From JAAYJK01 sp964501655 (GTDB taxonomy: Bacteria > Bacillota > Syntrophomonadia > Syntrophomonadales > Syntrophomonadaceae): a stretch of DNA of 64,000 bases. Shown in pieces: positions 34,181 through 43,791 of the stretch. Location of the stretch: NCBI GenBank assembly GCA_964501655.1, contig CAZCTN010000014.1:1-64000 (forward strand). Direction: 5' to 3'. The position numbers were made by a program, and so were the translations under genes. The notes beneath the pieces were generated by a model that worked only from the letters and a program-made list of their open reading frames with translations, did not search any database and was not told the origin of the DNA. Numbering within the stretch: position 1 is the first letter of the stretch; each line of letters starts with the position of its first letter.

Positions 34181-34357
34181 GTGGAAGATTTAATAAGGCA
34201 GTTGGCTGCCAGGGTTATTGCCCAGTTGGATAAGCTGGAAGAGGAAAGTGATTTGGATTGTTGGCTGAAGGTATCCGATCCTGACCTGCAAAATGAAGCC
34301 CTTGAAATTTCCGAAGGTATAAGTAAATTAAGAAATAAACTCCGAGAACTGAATTGA
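34181..34357 (+). CDS. Small protein of unknown function
   Basis: 58 residues from a GTG at 34181, which has AAAAGGAGGA upstream; the frame extends to 34124 but that start has no site. It is acidic and helical (residues 1-58: ALARVIAQLDKLEEESDLD-like composition, ending SKLRNKLRELN), perhaps a small coiled-coil or regulator. No family recognised. It stands alone before the riboswitch region. Confidence 0.5.
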   Translation: MEDLIRQLAARVIAQLDKLEEESDLDCWLKVSDPDLQNEALEISEGISKLRNKLRELN

Positions 34358-34502
34358 TCACAATAGCCCCAGGTTCAGGTTGCCCGCTGTGCCCTGGCTT
34401 TAATTTATCCTCAGGGAAAATGTGCCAATGGCTGGATAAAACCTGGTTGACACCCGATAGATGCTTTGCTAATATCAAGATGTAACTAAATAGCCAGATA
34501 AT

Positions 34503-34610
34503 AACGCGAAAGTGTGTCTAGGGTTCCGCATATTCGATAATGGACTGGTCCGAGTGACACAGGCGCTTTTGGGGCGCTACACCGTATAGGGATAAAAGCC
34601 CAGGCGGACA
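34503..34610 (+). ncRNA. ykkC-type riboswitch, probable PRPP aptamer
   Basis: Conserved ykkC core elements are all present: CTAGGGTTCCG at 34518-34528, GGACTGGTCCGAG at 34542-34554, and GGGATAAAAGCCC at 34589-34601. Subtypes of this scaffold sense guanidine, ppGpp or PRPP; position before a complete purine operon favours PRPP (subtype 2b), which turns purine genes on when PRPP is high. The 3' end overlaps a terminator, so it can work by termination/antitermination. The subtype call is inference from context. Confidence 0.85.
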
Positions 34611-34650
34611 GGTTTCGTTTACGAAACTGCCCGTCTGGGCATTCTATTTT
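34598..34650 (+). terminator. Riboswitch expression-platform terminator
   Basis: A long hairpin: GCCCAGGCGG and GTTTCG in the left arm with CGAAACTG and CCGTCTGGGC in the right, loop TTTA, then a T-rich tail (ATTCTATTTT). Its left arm starts inside the aptamer's last conserved element, which allows ligand-dependent switching. Confidence 0.8.
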
Positions 34651-34672
34651 CAGGGGGGACGGTCCTCCCGGA

Positions 34673-34834
34673 TTGTTAGAGATTGAAGAAAAGGTTCAAA
34701 CTATTCTCACCAAGTGCGGAAGGTTAATTAGTCCCCAGAATATTATGCCGGGATGTGTTGAGTTGTTTATTAAGGCTGATAATCAAGGAAATGTTGGCAG
34801 AGTCAAGGAGGAGTGCCGGAAATGCCGAAAATAG
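34673..34834 (+). CDS. Possible small leader peptide overlapping purE
   Basis: 53 codons from a TTG at 34673, ending at TAG 34832-34834, 13 bases inside purE. The translation is protein-like (LEIEEKVQTILTKCG, RVKEECRKCRK with paired Cys near the C-terminus). The start is weak and the same frame stays open upstream through the riboswitch, so chance is possible. No family recognised. Confidence 0.25.
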   Translation: MLEIEEKVQTILTKCGRLISPQNIMPGCVELFIKADNQGNVGRVKEECRKCRK

Positions 34835-35337
34835 GAATAATAATGGGCAGTGATTCTGACCTGGAGGTGATGAAAGAAGCGGGGGATATGCTGGAGGATT
34901 TCGGGGTTAGCTATGAATATACTATTTGTTCTGCCCACCGCTTGCCCCTGGCTACGGCTGAGTATGCCCAGAATGCTGCTGATCAAGGGATGAAAGCGAT
35001 AATTGCCGGAGCAGGCGGAGCAGCCCACCTGCCGGGAGTCATAGCCGCTTATACTATCCTGCCCGTGATAGGCGTTCCCATTAAGAGCAGCACCTTGTCG
35101 GGAATTGATTCATTGTATTCCATAGTCCAGATGCCAAAGGGTATCCCGGTAGCTACGGTAGCTATTAATGGCAGTGCCAATGCAGCTTTGCTCGCGCTGC
35201 AGGTGATGGCCTTAAGTGATGAAGGCATCAAACTGGCCCTTCTAGACTATCGCCAGAAGATGGCCGAAGGAGTGCTGGAAAAAGATAAAAGACTTAAAGA
35301 AATTGGAGTCCAGGCTTACCTCAAAGATAAGAAATAA
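34822..35337 (+). CDS. purE: N5-carboxyaminoimidazole ribonucleotide mutase
   Basis: 171 residues from the ATG at 34822 (AAGGAGG about 10 bases upstream; a GTG at 34813 is too close to it). Class I PurE converts N5-CAIR to CAIR. GSDSDLEVM near residue 10 and SAHRLP near 40 are the phosphate and active-site signatures, with GAGGAAHLPG near 68. No purK is nearby, so the substrate step upstream may be filled elsewhere. First gene of the long pur-his run, behind the riboswitch. Confidence 0.95.
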   Translation: MPKIGIIMGSDSDLEVMKEAGDMLEDFGVSYEYTICSAHRLPLATAEYAQNAADQGMKAIIAGAGGAAHLPGVIAAYTILPVIGVPIKSSTLSGIDSLYSIVQMPKGIPVATVAINGSANAALLALQVMALSDEGIKLALLDYRQKMAEGVLEKDKRLKEIGVQAYLKDKK

Positions 35338-35357
35338 GTTTTTCGGGAGGATCATCA

Positions 35358-36653
35358 ATGATAGATAGATATACACTGCCCCGTATGGGAGCTGTATGGT
35401 CAGAGGAGAACAAGCTGCGCAACTGGCTGCAAATCGAAATAGCCGCCTGTGAAGGTCAGGCGCTTATAGGACGCATTCCTGAAGAAGCAGTAGCAGTTAT
35501 TCGGGAACGGGCTGATTTTGATATTAAAAGAGTTAAAGAAATAGAAGATGAAGTACATCATGATGTGATAGCTTTTTTGACCAATGTTGCTGAATATGTG
35601 GGGGACGAGTCCAAGTACATACATTTCGGGATGACTTCTTCAGATATCCTGGATACCGGATTAGCTTTGCAGATGAGAGATTCTGCCGATCTTATTATGG
35701 AAAAGCTGTTCAGATTAAAAGAACTGGTGGGAGAAAAGGCCAGGAAATATAAATATACATTAAACATAGGAAGAACTCACGGTATCCATGGTGAACCAAC
35801 TACTTTTGGCCTTAAAATGGCTCTATGGTATACCGAGATAGACCGTAATATAAAAAGACTGGAGGAGGCCCGGGAAGTTGTGTCCTATGGCGCTATATCC
35901 GGGGCGGTAGGAAACTTTGCTCATCTGGATCCACGGGTTGAAGAATATGTGTGTCAGAAGCTGGACCTTAAGCCCTGTCTGGTTTCGACCCAGATAATTC
36001 AAAGGGATCGTCACGCTCAGCTTATGACTGCCCTGGCGGTGATTGCCAGCTCTCTGGAAAAAATGGCTACGGAGATCAGAAATCTGCAGCGCACAGAAAT
36101 ACTGGAAGCTGAAGAACCTTTTCAGAAGGGACAAAAGGGCTCCTCGGCCATGCCTCATAAAAGAAATCCCATGATGAGTGAAAGGGTGGCCGGGCTTTCT
36201 CGGATTATTCGAGGAAATGCCATGGCAGCCCTGGAAAATGTAGCCTTATGGCATGAACGGGATCTAACTCACTCTTCAGTAGAAAGGGTCATAATTCCAG
36301 ACAGCTGTGTATTGCTGGACTATATACTGGAAAAATTCTGCGCTATCGTAGCCGGGCTGGTCATATACCAGGATAATATGATGGAAAATATTAATAGGAC
36401 CCGGGGACTGATATTTTCCCAGGAGCTGATGCTGACCCTGCTAAACAAGGGGATGCTGAGGGAAGACGCTTACCCTCTGGTGCAGAACCATGCCATGCAC
36501 AGCTGGGAAGAGAAGCTTGATTTTAAAACATTGGTATTACAGGATGATGAGATTATGAATTACATGACCCCGCAGGAGATAGAAGTCATTTTCGATCTGA
36601 CCATTTATACAAATAATGTTGATTATATATTTAAACGCTGCGGTTTGGACTAG
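35358..36653 (+). CDS. purB: Adenylosuccinate lyase
   Basis: 431 residues. It removes fumarate from SAICAR and from adenylosuccinate. The fumarase-superfamily signature GSSAMPHKRNP is near residue 262; the catalytic His region TSSDILD is near 94 and GRTHGIHGEPT near 138. ATG behind TCGGGAGG, 20 bp after purE. Confidence 0.96.
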   Translation: MIDRYTLPRMGAVWSEENKLRNWLQIEIAACEGQALIGRIPEEAVAVIRERADFDIKRVKEIEDEVHHDVIAFLTNVAEYVGDESKYIHFGMTSSDILDTGLALQMRDSADLIMEKLFRLKELVGEKARKYKYTLNIGRTHGIHGEPTTFGLKMALWYTEIDRNIKRLEEAREVVSYGAISGAVGNFAHLDPRVEEYVCQKLDLKPCLVSTQIIQRDRHAQLMTALAVIASSLEKMATEIRNLQRTEILEAEEPFQKGQKGSSAMPHKRNPMMSERVAGLSRIIRGNAMAALENVALWHERDLTHSSVERVIIPDSCVLLDYILEKFCAIVAGLVIYQDNMMENINRTRGLIFSQELMLTLLNKGMLREDAYPLVQNHAMHSWEEKLDFKTLVLQDDEIMNYMTPQEIEVIFDLTIYTNNVDYIFKRCGLD

Positions 36654-36674
36654 CAGTATAAGGAGGGAACGGCA

Positions 36675-37388
36675 TTGGATAAAAGAGAGATGCTATATGA
36701 AGGTAAAGCCAAGCAGATTTATGCGGTTGAGGATGAGCGCTATTTTATAATGACCTATAAGGATGAAGCTACCGCTTTTGACGGTGCAAAAAAAGGAATT
36801 ATAGAAAACAAAGGTATTGTTAATAACCGGATATCCTGTTTACTCTTCAAGATGCTTGAAGAACAGGGTGTGGAGACTCATCTGGTTAATCAAATAGATG
36901 AACGGAATGTGATCGTAAAACGCCTGGATATGCTGCCGGTAGAGGTAGTAGTGAGAAATGTGGCCGCCGGAAGTCTCTCCAGGCGGCTGGGAATAGAGGA
37001 GGGGACAGAACTGCCTTTTCCCATAGTAGAATTGTTCTTAAAAAATGATGAGCTTCATGATCCTATGATCAATGAATGCCATGCCCGGGTTTTTGGATGG
37101 GCTACTAAAGAACAGCTGGAGGACATTCAGGCCCGGGGGCTGAAGATCAATGAAATCCTGACCCAATTCTTTGATAGTATTGGCATAATACTGGTTGATT
37201 TTAAACTGGAGTTCGGCGTTTGCCAAGGAAGGATAGTCCTGGGGGATGAAATATCCCCGGACAGTTGCCGCTTATGGGACAAAGTAAGCCTGGAAAAGCT
37301 GGATAAAGATCGATTCCGCCGGAATATGGGCGGGGAAGCAGAAGCCTATCAGGAAGTGGTAAGAAGGATAGAAAAGGTGTTGGGATAA
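36675..37388 (+). CDS. purC: SAICAR synthetase
   Basis: 237 residues, the normal single-domain size. It joins aspartate to CAIR using ATP. YEGKAKQIY near residue 8, VKRLDMLPVEVVVRNVAAGS near 80 and LVDFKLEFG near 175 are family signatures. TTG start at 36675 with AGGAGG upstream. Confidence 0.96.
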   Translation: MDKREMLYEGKAKQIYAVEDERYFIMTYKDEATAFDGAKKGIIENKGIVNNRISCLLFKMLEEQGVETHLVNQIDERNVIVKRLDMLPVEVVVRNVAAGSLSRRLGIEEGTELPFPIVELFLKNDELHDPMINECHARVFGWATKEQLEDIQARGLKINEILTQFFDSIGIILVDFKLEFGVCQGRIVLGDEISPDSCRLWDKVSLEKLDKDRFRRNMGGEAEAYQEVVRRIEKVLG

Positions 37389-37426
37389 ACCTGCAAGTTG
37401 CTAATTGTATAGGAGGAGGCAAAAAG

Positions 37427-37684
37427 GTGTTAAAAGCTAATATTTATGTAACTTTAAAAAACGGTGTTTTAGACCCCCAGGGAGAGGCAGTCAAGAAATC
37501 TCTTAAAGTACTGGACTATGGGCAGGTCAGCGATGTGCGCATAGGCAAATTCATCGAAGTATGGCTGGAAGGTGCAGATTGTGATTCGGCCTTGAAGGAA
37601 CTGGAGGAGATGACCGATAAACTGCTTGCCAATCCGGTTATAGAAGATTACCGGGTGGAAATAGTGGAGGTAAATCAGCCATGA
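37427..37684 (+). CDS. purS: FGAM synthase subunit PurS
   Basis: 85 residues. Small subunit of the three-part FGAM synthase (PurLQS) of Gram-positives; it bridges PurL and PurQ. Family features: ANIYVTLKNGVLDPQG near the start and VRIGKFIEV in the middle. GTG start with AGGAGGAGG upstream. Stop overlaps the purQ start (ATGA). Confidence 0.95.
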   Translation: MLKANIYVTLKNGVLDPQGEAVKKSLKVLDYGQVSDVRIGKFIEVWLEGADCDSALKELEEMTDKLLANPVIEDYRVEIVEVNQP

Positions 37685-38382
37685 AATTTGGGGTAGTGGT
37701 TTTTCCCGGTTCCAACTGCGATGCAGACTGTTATCACGTTATAAAGGAAGTGATGGAACAGCCGGTTGAGTATATTTGGCATAAGGAAAACTCGGTGGCT
37801 GGTTACGATGCGCTTATCCTGCCGGGTGGATTCTCTTACGGGGATTACCTGCGAACAGGTGCTATTGCTCGCTTTTCACCAATTATGCCTTCAGTAACAG
37901 AATTTGCTGAGGGGGGCGGATTGCTCATAGGTATCTGCAATGGATTCCAGATACTGCTGGAAGCTGGATTGCTGCCTGGGGCTATGCTGAGAAACAGCAG
38001 CCTTAAATTTATTTGCCAACCCGTATACCTTAAGGTAAACCGCAATGATACCCCCTTTACCAACCAGCTTAAGGCAGATGAGGTTCTAAAAGTGCCCGTA
38101 GCTCATGGAGAGGGTAATTATTTTTGTGATGATCAGACTCTGCAAAGTTTGAAAGACAACGGCCAGATTATATTCACCTATTGCAGCGAGAAGGGCCAAG
38201 AGGGCCTGGAATACAACCCCAACGGCTCCCTGGCCAATATAGCCGGTATATGTAACTCCAAGGGAAATGTTCTGGGAATGATGCCTCATCCGGAGCGCTG
38301 TGCAGAAGGAATCCTGGGAGGTCAGGACGGCTTTTATATATTTGCTTCAATGATCAACTGGCTTGGGGAGGTGGGAAAATAA
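37681..38382 (+). CDS. purQ: FGAM synthase glutaminase subunit PurQ
   Basis: 233 residues. Class I amidotransferase feeding ammonia to PurL. VVFPGSNCD at the start, Cys in IGICNGFQILLEA near residue 87 and His/Glu in MPHPER near 200. It overlaps purS and, by one base, purL. Confidence 0.96.
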   Translation: MKFGVVVFPGSNCDADCYHVIKEVMEQPVEYIWHKENSVAGYDALILPGGFSYGDYLRTGAIARFSPIMPSVTEFAEGGGLLIGICNGFQILLEAGLLPGAMLRNSSLKFICQPVYLKVNRNDTPFTNQLKADEVLKVPVAHGEGNYFCDDQTLQSLKDNGQIIFTYCSEKGQEGLEYNPNGSLANIAGICNSKGNVLGMMPHPERCAEGILGGQDGFYIFASMINWLGEVGK

Positions 38383-40583
38383 TGAAAGAGATGAGCTACC
38401 AGGAGATGGGCCTGCTGGATGAGGAATACGCTCAAATCACTGAGATATTAAACCGTAAACCCAACTACCTGGAACTGGGTATGTTTTCGGTAATGTGGTC
38501 CGAGCATTGCGGGTATAAAAACTCTCGCCCCCTGCTGAAGAATTTCCCCACCGAAGGACCGCAGGTAATACAGGGCCCGGGAGAAAACGCCGGGGTAGTA
38601 GATATTGGAGATGGACAGGCTCTGGTTTTCAAAATCGAGAGTCATAATCATCCTTCAGCTATAGAACCGTACCAGGGCGCGGCCACCGGGGTAGGCGGAA
38701 TTGTCCGCGATATTTTTACTATGGGAGCCAGGCCGATAGCTTCGTTAAACTCCCTGCGTTTTGGCAATTTGGAAGATGAACGGGTGAAACAGCTGTTTTC
38801 CGGGGTGGTGGCAGGGATAGGAGACTATGGCAACTGTCTGGGCATACCTACCGTGGGAGGAGAAGTATATTTTAACCAGGCTTACCAGGGAAATCCCCTG
38901 GTAAATGCCATGTGCGTAGGCTTGGTCAATACAGATGAGATAGCTTACGCTGCTGCCAGTGAAGTGGGCAGTCCCTTGATGCTGGTAGGGGCCAGAACAG
39001 GCAGGGATGGTATTCATGGTGCCACCTTTGCCTCCGAGGAATTGAGTGAGGCCTCCCAGGAGAAGAGGCCCTCGGTACAGGTGGGAGACCCTTTTATGGA
39101 GAAACTCCTGATCGAGGCCTGCCTGGAGTTGATCAAGGAAGACTTGGTGGCGGGGATGCAGGACCTGGGAGCAGCGGGCCTGACCAGTTCCATTGCAGAA
39201 TCTGCCAGTAAGAAGGGAAGAGGTATCAAAGTCGATGTATCCCGGGTCCCCCGACGGGAAACCGGTATGACTGCGTATGAGGTGATGTTGTCGGAATCCC
39301 AGGAGAGGATGTTGATCGTACCTCGGGAGGGACAAGAAGGGCGGATTGCCGAAATATTTGATAAATGGGGATTGGATGCTACAGTTATCGGAGAAGTGAC
39401 CGACGATGGAATCTTCCGGGTATATGAAGGGGAAGTTCTAGCAGGAGAAATGCCGGTAGCCGCCTTGACAGAAGGCTGCCCGGTATATGTGCGGGAAGGG
39501 TTGGAACCTTCCTATTACCAGGAATACCGAGATTACAACCTGGATGAACTACCTGAATGCAATATTGATCAGGCCTTGACTGCTCTGCTGGCTTCGCCCA
39601 ATATTGCCAGTAAAAGATGGGTCTATTCCCAGTATGACCACCAGGTAATGATAAACACTGCCTTGCTCCCCGGAGATGCAGATGCGGCAGTTCTAAGGAT
39701 AAAAGGTCATAAAAAAGGAGTGGCTTTGGCTACTGATTGCAACGGGCGCATGGTTTACCTGGATCCCTATCAGGGCGGTATGATGGCAGTATGTGAAGGA
39801 GCTCGCAACCTGGCCTGCGTGGGTGCACGTCCTCTGGCTCTGACCAATTGTTTGAATTTTGGCAGTCCCGAAAATCCCTATATCTACTGGCAGATGCAGC
39901 AGGCCATCAAAGGCATGTCAGAAGCGGCCCGAGTATTGGGCACACCGGTAGTAAGCGGCAATGTGAGCCTCTATAATGAAACCGCTGCCGGAGCGATATT
40001 CCCCACGCCGGTAGTAGGAATGGTAGGAATCCTGGCGGATATCGGCCAGCGTTGCGGGATGGCCTTCCGAGATGAAGGAGACCTGCTGGTGCTTCTGGGC
40101 AGGATTCGGGAGGAACTGGGTGGTTCTGAATATCTCCAGGTCTGTCATGGTCTGGAGAAAGGTGCTGTTCCCGAGGTGGATCTGGAAGAGGAAAAGAGGT
40201 TGATTGACCTCTTGGTAAATCTTGTCGAAGCTGGATTGTTGAAATCATGCCACGATATTGCTGACGGCGGCCTGGCTGTTGCTCTGGCCGAGTCGTCCAT
40301 TAGAGGCGGTATTGGTTTCCAGGCTGATTGGGATTTTAAGGGCATCAGGAGAGACCGGGTGTTGTTCTCGGAGGCTTCCGGCCGAGCGGTAGCTAGTCTG
40401 GCCGAGGAGGATCTGGCCGCGGTCAGAACTTTATGCGCTCAACTGGATCTGGAAATAACCGTGCTGGGCAGAGCAGGGGGAGATAGCATGATTTTTGCAG
40501 ATAATGGATCGGAATTTATTAACCTGCCAGTACTAGATCTTGCCAGGATCTGGGGGGAGGCCATAGAATGCCATATGAAATAG
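38382..40583 (+). CDS. purL: FGAM synthase subunit PurL (small type)
   Basis: 733 residues, the short PurL that needs PurS and PurQ (the single-chain form is about 1,300). It converts FGAR to FGAM with ATP and ammonia. Signatures: MFSVMWSEHCGYKNSRP near residue 30, KIESHNHPSAIEPYQGAATG near 85, and PRxV/GGEVYFN metal and phosphate loops. Its end overlaps purF by 16 bases, so translation is coupled. Confidence 0.96.
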   Translation: MKEMSYQEMGLLDEEYAQITEILNRKPNYLELGMFSVMWSEHCGYKNSRPLLKNFPTEGPQVIQGPGENAGVVDIGDGQALVFKIESHNHPSAIEPYQGAATGVGGIVRDIFTMGARPIASLNSLRFGNLEDERVKQLFSGVVAGIGDYGNCLGIPTVGGEVYFNQAYQGNPLVNAMCVGLVNTDEIAYAAASEVGSPLMLVGARTGRDGIHGATFASEELSEASQEKRPSVQVGDPFMEKLLIEACLELIKEDLVAGMQDLGAAGLTSSIAESASKKGRGIKVDVSRVPRRETGMTAYEVMLSESQERMLIVPREGQEGRIAEIFDKWGLDATVIGEVTDDGIFRVYEGEVLAGEMPVAALTEGCPVYVREGLEPSYYQEYRDYNLDELPECNIDQALTALLASPNIASKRWVYSQYDHQVMINTALLPGDADAAVLRIKGHKKGVALATDCNGRMVYLDPYQGGMMAVCEGARNLACVGARPLALTNCLNFGSPENPYIYWQMQQAIKGMSEAARVLGTPVVSGNVSLYNETAAGAIFPTPVVGMVGILADIGQRCGMAFRDEGDLLVLLGRIREELGGSEYLQVCHGLEKGAVPEVDLEEEKRLIDLLVNLVEAGLLKSCHDIADGGLAVALAESSIRGGIGFQADWDFKGIRRDRVLFSEASGRAVASLAEEDLAAVRTLCAQLDLEITVLGRAGGDSMIFADNGSEFINLPVLDLARIWGEAIECHMK

Positions 40584-41959
40584 GGGATAAGTTTAAAGAT
40601 GAATGCGGTGTATTCGGTATCTTCCTGAATAAGCCGGAAAGTGAAAACGAAGCTGCCGGTACTGCTTTTTACGGGCTGTATGCCCTGCAGCACCGGGGGC
40701 AGGAAAGCGCCGGGATCGCAGTATCCAATGGCCATAAAATAAACCTGCACAAAGGGATGGGGCTGGTTACTGAGGTGATAAAGCCTGAAACCATAAGCAA
40801 CTTGAAGGGCAATATCGCTATAGCCCATGTTCGCTACTCTACAACGGGAGAAAGCGGCATAGTAAATGCGCAGCCCATGGTTTTTCATTATCTGCAGGGT
40901 ATGCTGGGTCTGGTCCATAATGGCAACCTAACCAATACGGTTGAATTAAGAAAACAACTGGCTACTTATGGTTCAATATTCCAGACCACAACTGATACCG
41001 AGCTGGTAGCCAATCTGCTGGCCCGTTATTCCCAGGATAAGTTGGAGGACGGTCTGAGCAAGTGTATGATTGATCTTAAAGGGGCTTTCGCCCTGATAAT
41101 CATGACTGAAGATAGAATGATTGGCATACGGGATCAGATGGGGATTCGTCCCCTGTGTCTGGGCAATTATGAGGGAAATTATGTGCTGGCTTCGGAATCA
41201 GCGGCCCTGGACACTATCGGGGCAGAATTTATACGGGATATCAAACCGGGGGAGATTGCTATTATTGGCCGGGATGGATTGAGATCCAGCCAGGTAGTTA
41301 ATTCTCCTCGCTGTGCCCACTGTGTTTTTGAGTATATCTATTTTGCCCGGCCCGACAGCACTTTGGATGGAATAAATGTCTATCAGGCCCGCAGAGAGAT
41401 GGGGAAACAGCTGGCCCGGGAATGCGATACTGATGCCGATATGGTCATATCAGTGCCTGATTCCGGTACGGCTGCCGCTCTGGGCTATGCTGAGGAATCG
41501 GGTCTGCCTTTCCAGGATGGTTTGATGAAAAACCGTTATGTGGGCAGAACCTTTATCCAACCTACCCAGAAGATGAGGGAATTGAGCGTCAGGTTAAAAC
41601 TCAATGCGGTAGGGAAAATTGTGGCTGGAAAAAGACTGATAATGGTGGATGATTCCATCGTCAGAGGCACCACCAGTAAACAGATTGTGCAGATGTTGAG
41701 GGATGCCGGAGCCAGGGAGGTGCATATGGCGGTTTCTTCTCCGCCTACCACTTATCCCTGCTATTATGGTATAGATACTTCCCGTCGGGAAGAATTAATA
41801 GCCAGTAAGATGGGGGTTGAAGAGATAAGGCAGTTCATAGGAGCTGACAGCTTGAATTACCTCAGCCGGGAAGGCATGTTCGAGGCTCTGGGGGGCAATG
41901 CGGGTAAATACTGTGATGCCTGTTTCAGCGGTTATTATCCGGCAGGAGCAGAAACTTAG
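40568..41959 (+). CDS. purF: Amidophosphoribosyltransferase
   Basis: 463 residues. First committed purine step, PRPP plus glutamine to phosphoribosylamine. A short propeptide (MPYEIGDKFKDE) precedes the catalytic Cys of CGVFGIF at residue 13; the PRPP loop is MVDDSIVRGTT near 350, and Cys near residues 245, 390, 441 and 444 (for example CDACFSGYYP) are likely iron-sulfur ligands as in Bacillus-type PurF. It begins inside purL. This is the step that PRPP level and riboswitch would most affect. Confidence 0.96.
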   Translation: MPYEIGDKFKDECGVFGIFLNKPESENEAAGTAFYGLYALQHRGQESAGIAVSNGHKINLHKGMGLVTEVIKPETISNLKGNIAIAHVRYSTTGESGIVNAQPMVFHYLQGMLGLVHNGNLTNTVELRKQLATYGSIFQTTTDTELVANLLARYSQDKLEDGLSKCMIDLKGAFALIIMTEDRMIGIRDQMGIRPLCLGNYEGNYVLASESAALDTIGAEFIRDIKPGEIAIIGRDGLRSSQVVNSPRCAHCVFEYIYFARPDSTLDGINVYQARREMGKQLARECDTDADMVISVPDSGTAAALGYAEESGLPFQDGLMKNRYVGRTFIQPTQKMRELSVRLKLNAVGKIVAGKRLIMVDDSIVRGTTSKQIVQMLRDAGAREVHMAVSSPPTTYPCYYGIDTSRREELIASKMGVEEIRQFIGADSLNYLSREGMFEALGGNAGKYCDACFSGYYPAGAET

Positions 41960-42050
41960 AGCAGCTTGAATCAGCACCGGTATTACCCCGGTTGAAGCCC
42001 GGCCCCCCTGCTCAGGAGGCTGCGGTAAGAATAAGGTCGGGAGGTTAAAT

Positions 42051-43088
42051 ATGGATAAATCAGGACTCAGTTATAAGGACGCTGGGGTTGACATAGATGC
42101 TGCCAACCAGTCAGTAGATATGATCAAGAAGTGGGTGGGCATGACCCGACGCCCTGAGGTTTTGACTGAAATTGGTTCATTTGGAGGTCTTTTTGCTCTG
42201 GATACGGTTAAATACCGGGAACCGGTTTTGGTTTCGGGTACTGACGGGGTGGGAACCAAACTAAAGATAGCCCAGCTGACCGGGATCAGCGATACGGTGG
42301 GAATAGATCTGGTAGCCATGTGTGTAAACGATATCCTGGTGCACGGGGCCGAACCCTTGTTTTTCCTGGATTATATAGCGGTCGGGAAGTTGAAGCCGGA
42401 GTTGATCGAAGCTCTGGTCAAAGGCGTAAGTCAGGGCTGTCTGCAGGCCGGATGCGCCTTGATTGGCGGAGAAACTGCCGAGATGCCCGGACTTTATGCG
42501 CCGGATGAATATGATTTGGCTGGATTTGCGGTAGGAGTGGTAGAACGTTCCAGGATCATCGACGGGAGCAAGGTGCAGGACCAGGATGTAATTATAGCCC
42601 TGCCTTCCTCGGGATTGCACTCCAACGGATTTTCCCTGGCCAGGAAAGTGCTGCTGGAAAGAGCCGGCTTGAACCTGGATGAAAGGCATGAAGATCTGGG
42701 CCGAACCTTGGGTGAAGAACTTCTGACGCCTACTAGAATATACGTAAAAACCATACTGTCCCTGCTCAAGGAAACAGAAATAAACGGGATGGCTCATATT
42801 ACCGGAGGAGGCATGGTGGAAAATCTGCAGAGGATTCTTCCCTCCGGACTGGGGGCAGTGATTGAGACCAATCAGAGTACAATTCCCCCTATTTTTAATC
42901 TGCTGCAGAAACTGGGACAGATATCAAAAGAAGAAATGTATCGGACTTTTAACATGGGTCTGGGTTATGTGCTGGTAATATCCCCGGATAAATCCGGGAG
43001 GGTTCTAAAGCACTTGCAGGATCAGGGAGAAAAGCCGATAATTATAGGGAGTGTCAGTGCCCGGGAAAAAGGGGTGGTACTTAAATGA
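42051..43088 (+). CDS. purM: AIR synthetase
   Basis: 345 residues. ATP-dependent cyclisation of FGAM to AIR. SYKDAGVDIDAAN near the start, GTDGVGTKLKIA near 60, and GGETAEMPG near 135, with the HITGGGMVEN loop near 250. It follows an 91-bp gap after purF with its own GGGAGG site. It overlaps purN by four bases. Confidence 0.96.
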   Translation: MDKSGLSYKDAGVDIDAANQSVDMIKKWVGMTRRPEVLTEIGSFGGLFALDTVKYREPVLVSGTDGVGTKLKIAQLTGISDTVGIDLVAMCVNDILVHGAEPLFFLDYIAVGKLKPELIEALVKGVSQGCLQAGCALIGGETAEMPGLYAPDEYDLAGFAVGVVERSRIIDGSKVQDQDVIIALPSSGLHSNGFSLARKVLLERAGLNLDERHEDLGRTLGEELLTPTRIYVKTILSLLKETEINGMAHITGGGMVENLQRILPSGLGAVIETNQSTIPPIFNLLQKLGQISKEEMYRTFNMGLGYVLVISPDKSGRVLKHLQDQGEKPIIIGSVSAREKGVVLK

Positions 43089-43717
43089 AGCAGATCATGA
43101 CCGCCCGGCATCTGAAGCTGGCGGTTATCGCATCTGGCCGGGGCAGCAATTTCGATGCCATATGCCAGGCCATTGAGAGGAAAGACCTGGATGCCAACAT
43201 AGAGCTTCTGGTCAGTGACAACCCTAATTCTCCGGCCTTGGAGAAAGCAGCTCAGAGGGGGATAAAGACTTTACATATTAATCCCAGGGAATTCAGCAGC
43301 CGCGAACTGTATGAGGCGGCGCTGACTGAAGAACTACAGGCAAGAAAAGTGGACCTGGCAGTGTTGGCGGGCTATATGCGCCTGGTGGGAAAGGTTTTCC
43401 TGGCTGCATTTGAAAATCGGGTATTAAACATCCATCCCGCCTTGCTGCCTTCATTTCCCGGGCTGCATGCCCAGCAACAGGCACTGGAATATGGAGTCAA
43501 GGTCAGCGGATGCACAGTTCATATTGTAGATGAAGGCATGGATACCGGGCCAATTATTCTGCAAAGAGCAGTACCGGTATTGGCAAGCGATGACGAAGAG
43601 ACTCTTTCCCAGCGCATATTAAGAGAAGAACATCAGATATACTGGCAGGCCTTGCAGCTGATAGCTGAAGGCCGGGTATGGGTTGAGGGAAGAAGAGTAC
43701 TAATAAAGTCAGGTTAA
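43085..43717 (+). CDS. purN: GAR transformylase PurN
   Basis: 210 residues. Transfers formyl from 10-formyltetrahydrofolate to GAR. IASGRGSNFDAI near residue 13, catalytic Asn/His region LNIHPALLPSFPGLHA near 115, and HIVDEGMDTGPII near 145. ATG overlaps the purM stop. Confidence 0.95.
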   Translation: MKQIMTARHLKLAVIASGRGSNFDAICQAIERKDLDANIELLVSDNPNSPALEKAAQRGIKTLHINPREFSSRELYEAALTEELQARKVDLAVLAGYMRLVGKVFLAAFENRVLNIHPALLPSFPGLHAQQQALEYGVKVSGCTVHIVDEGMDTGPIILQRAVPVLASDDEETLSQRILREEHQIYWQALQLIAEGRVWVEGRRVLIKSG

Positions 43718-43791
43718 ACGATAAAATTTCTGATTGCAGCGGTAAGGGCAATGAGTTCTTAACCGCAGATTTTGCAAAGGGGGATACCAAC

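Noticed and set aside
34358..34821. Guanine-type purine riboswitch
   Set aside because: No conserved purine-aptamer loops; only the ykkC core is present.
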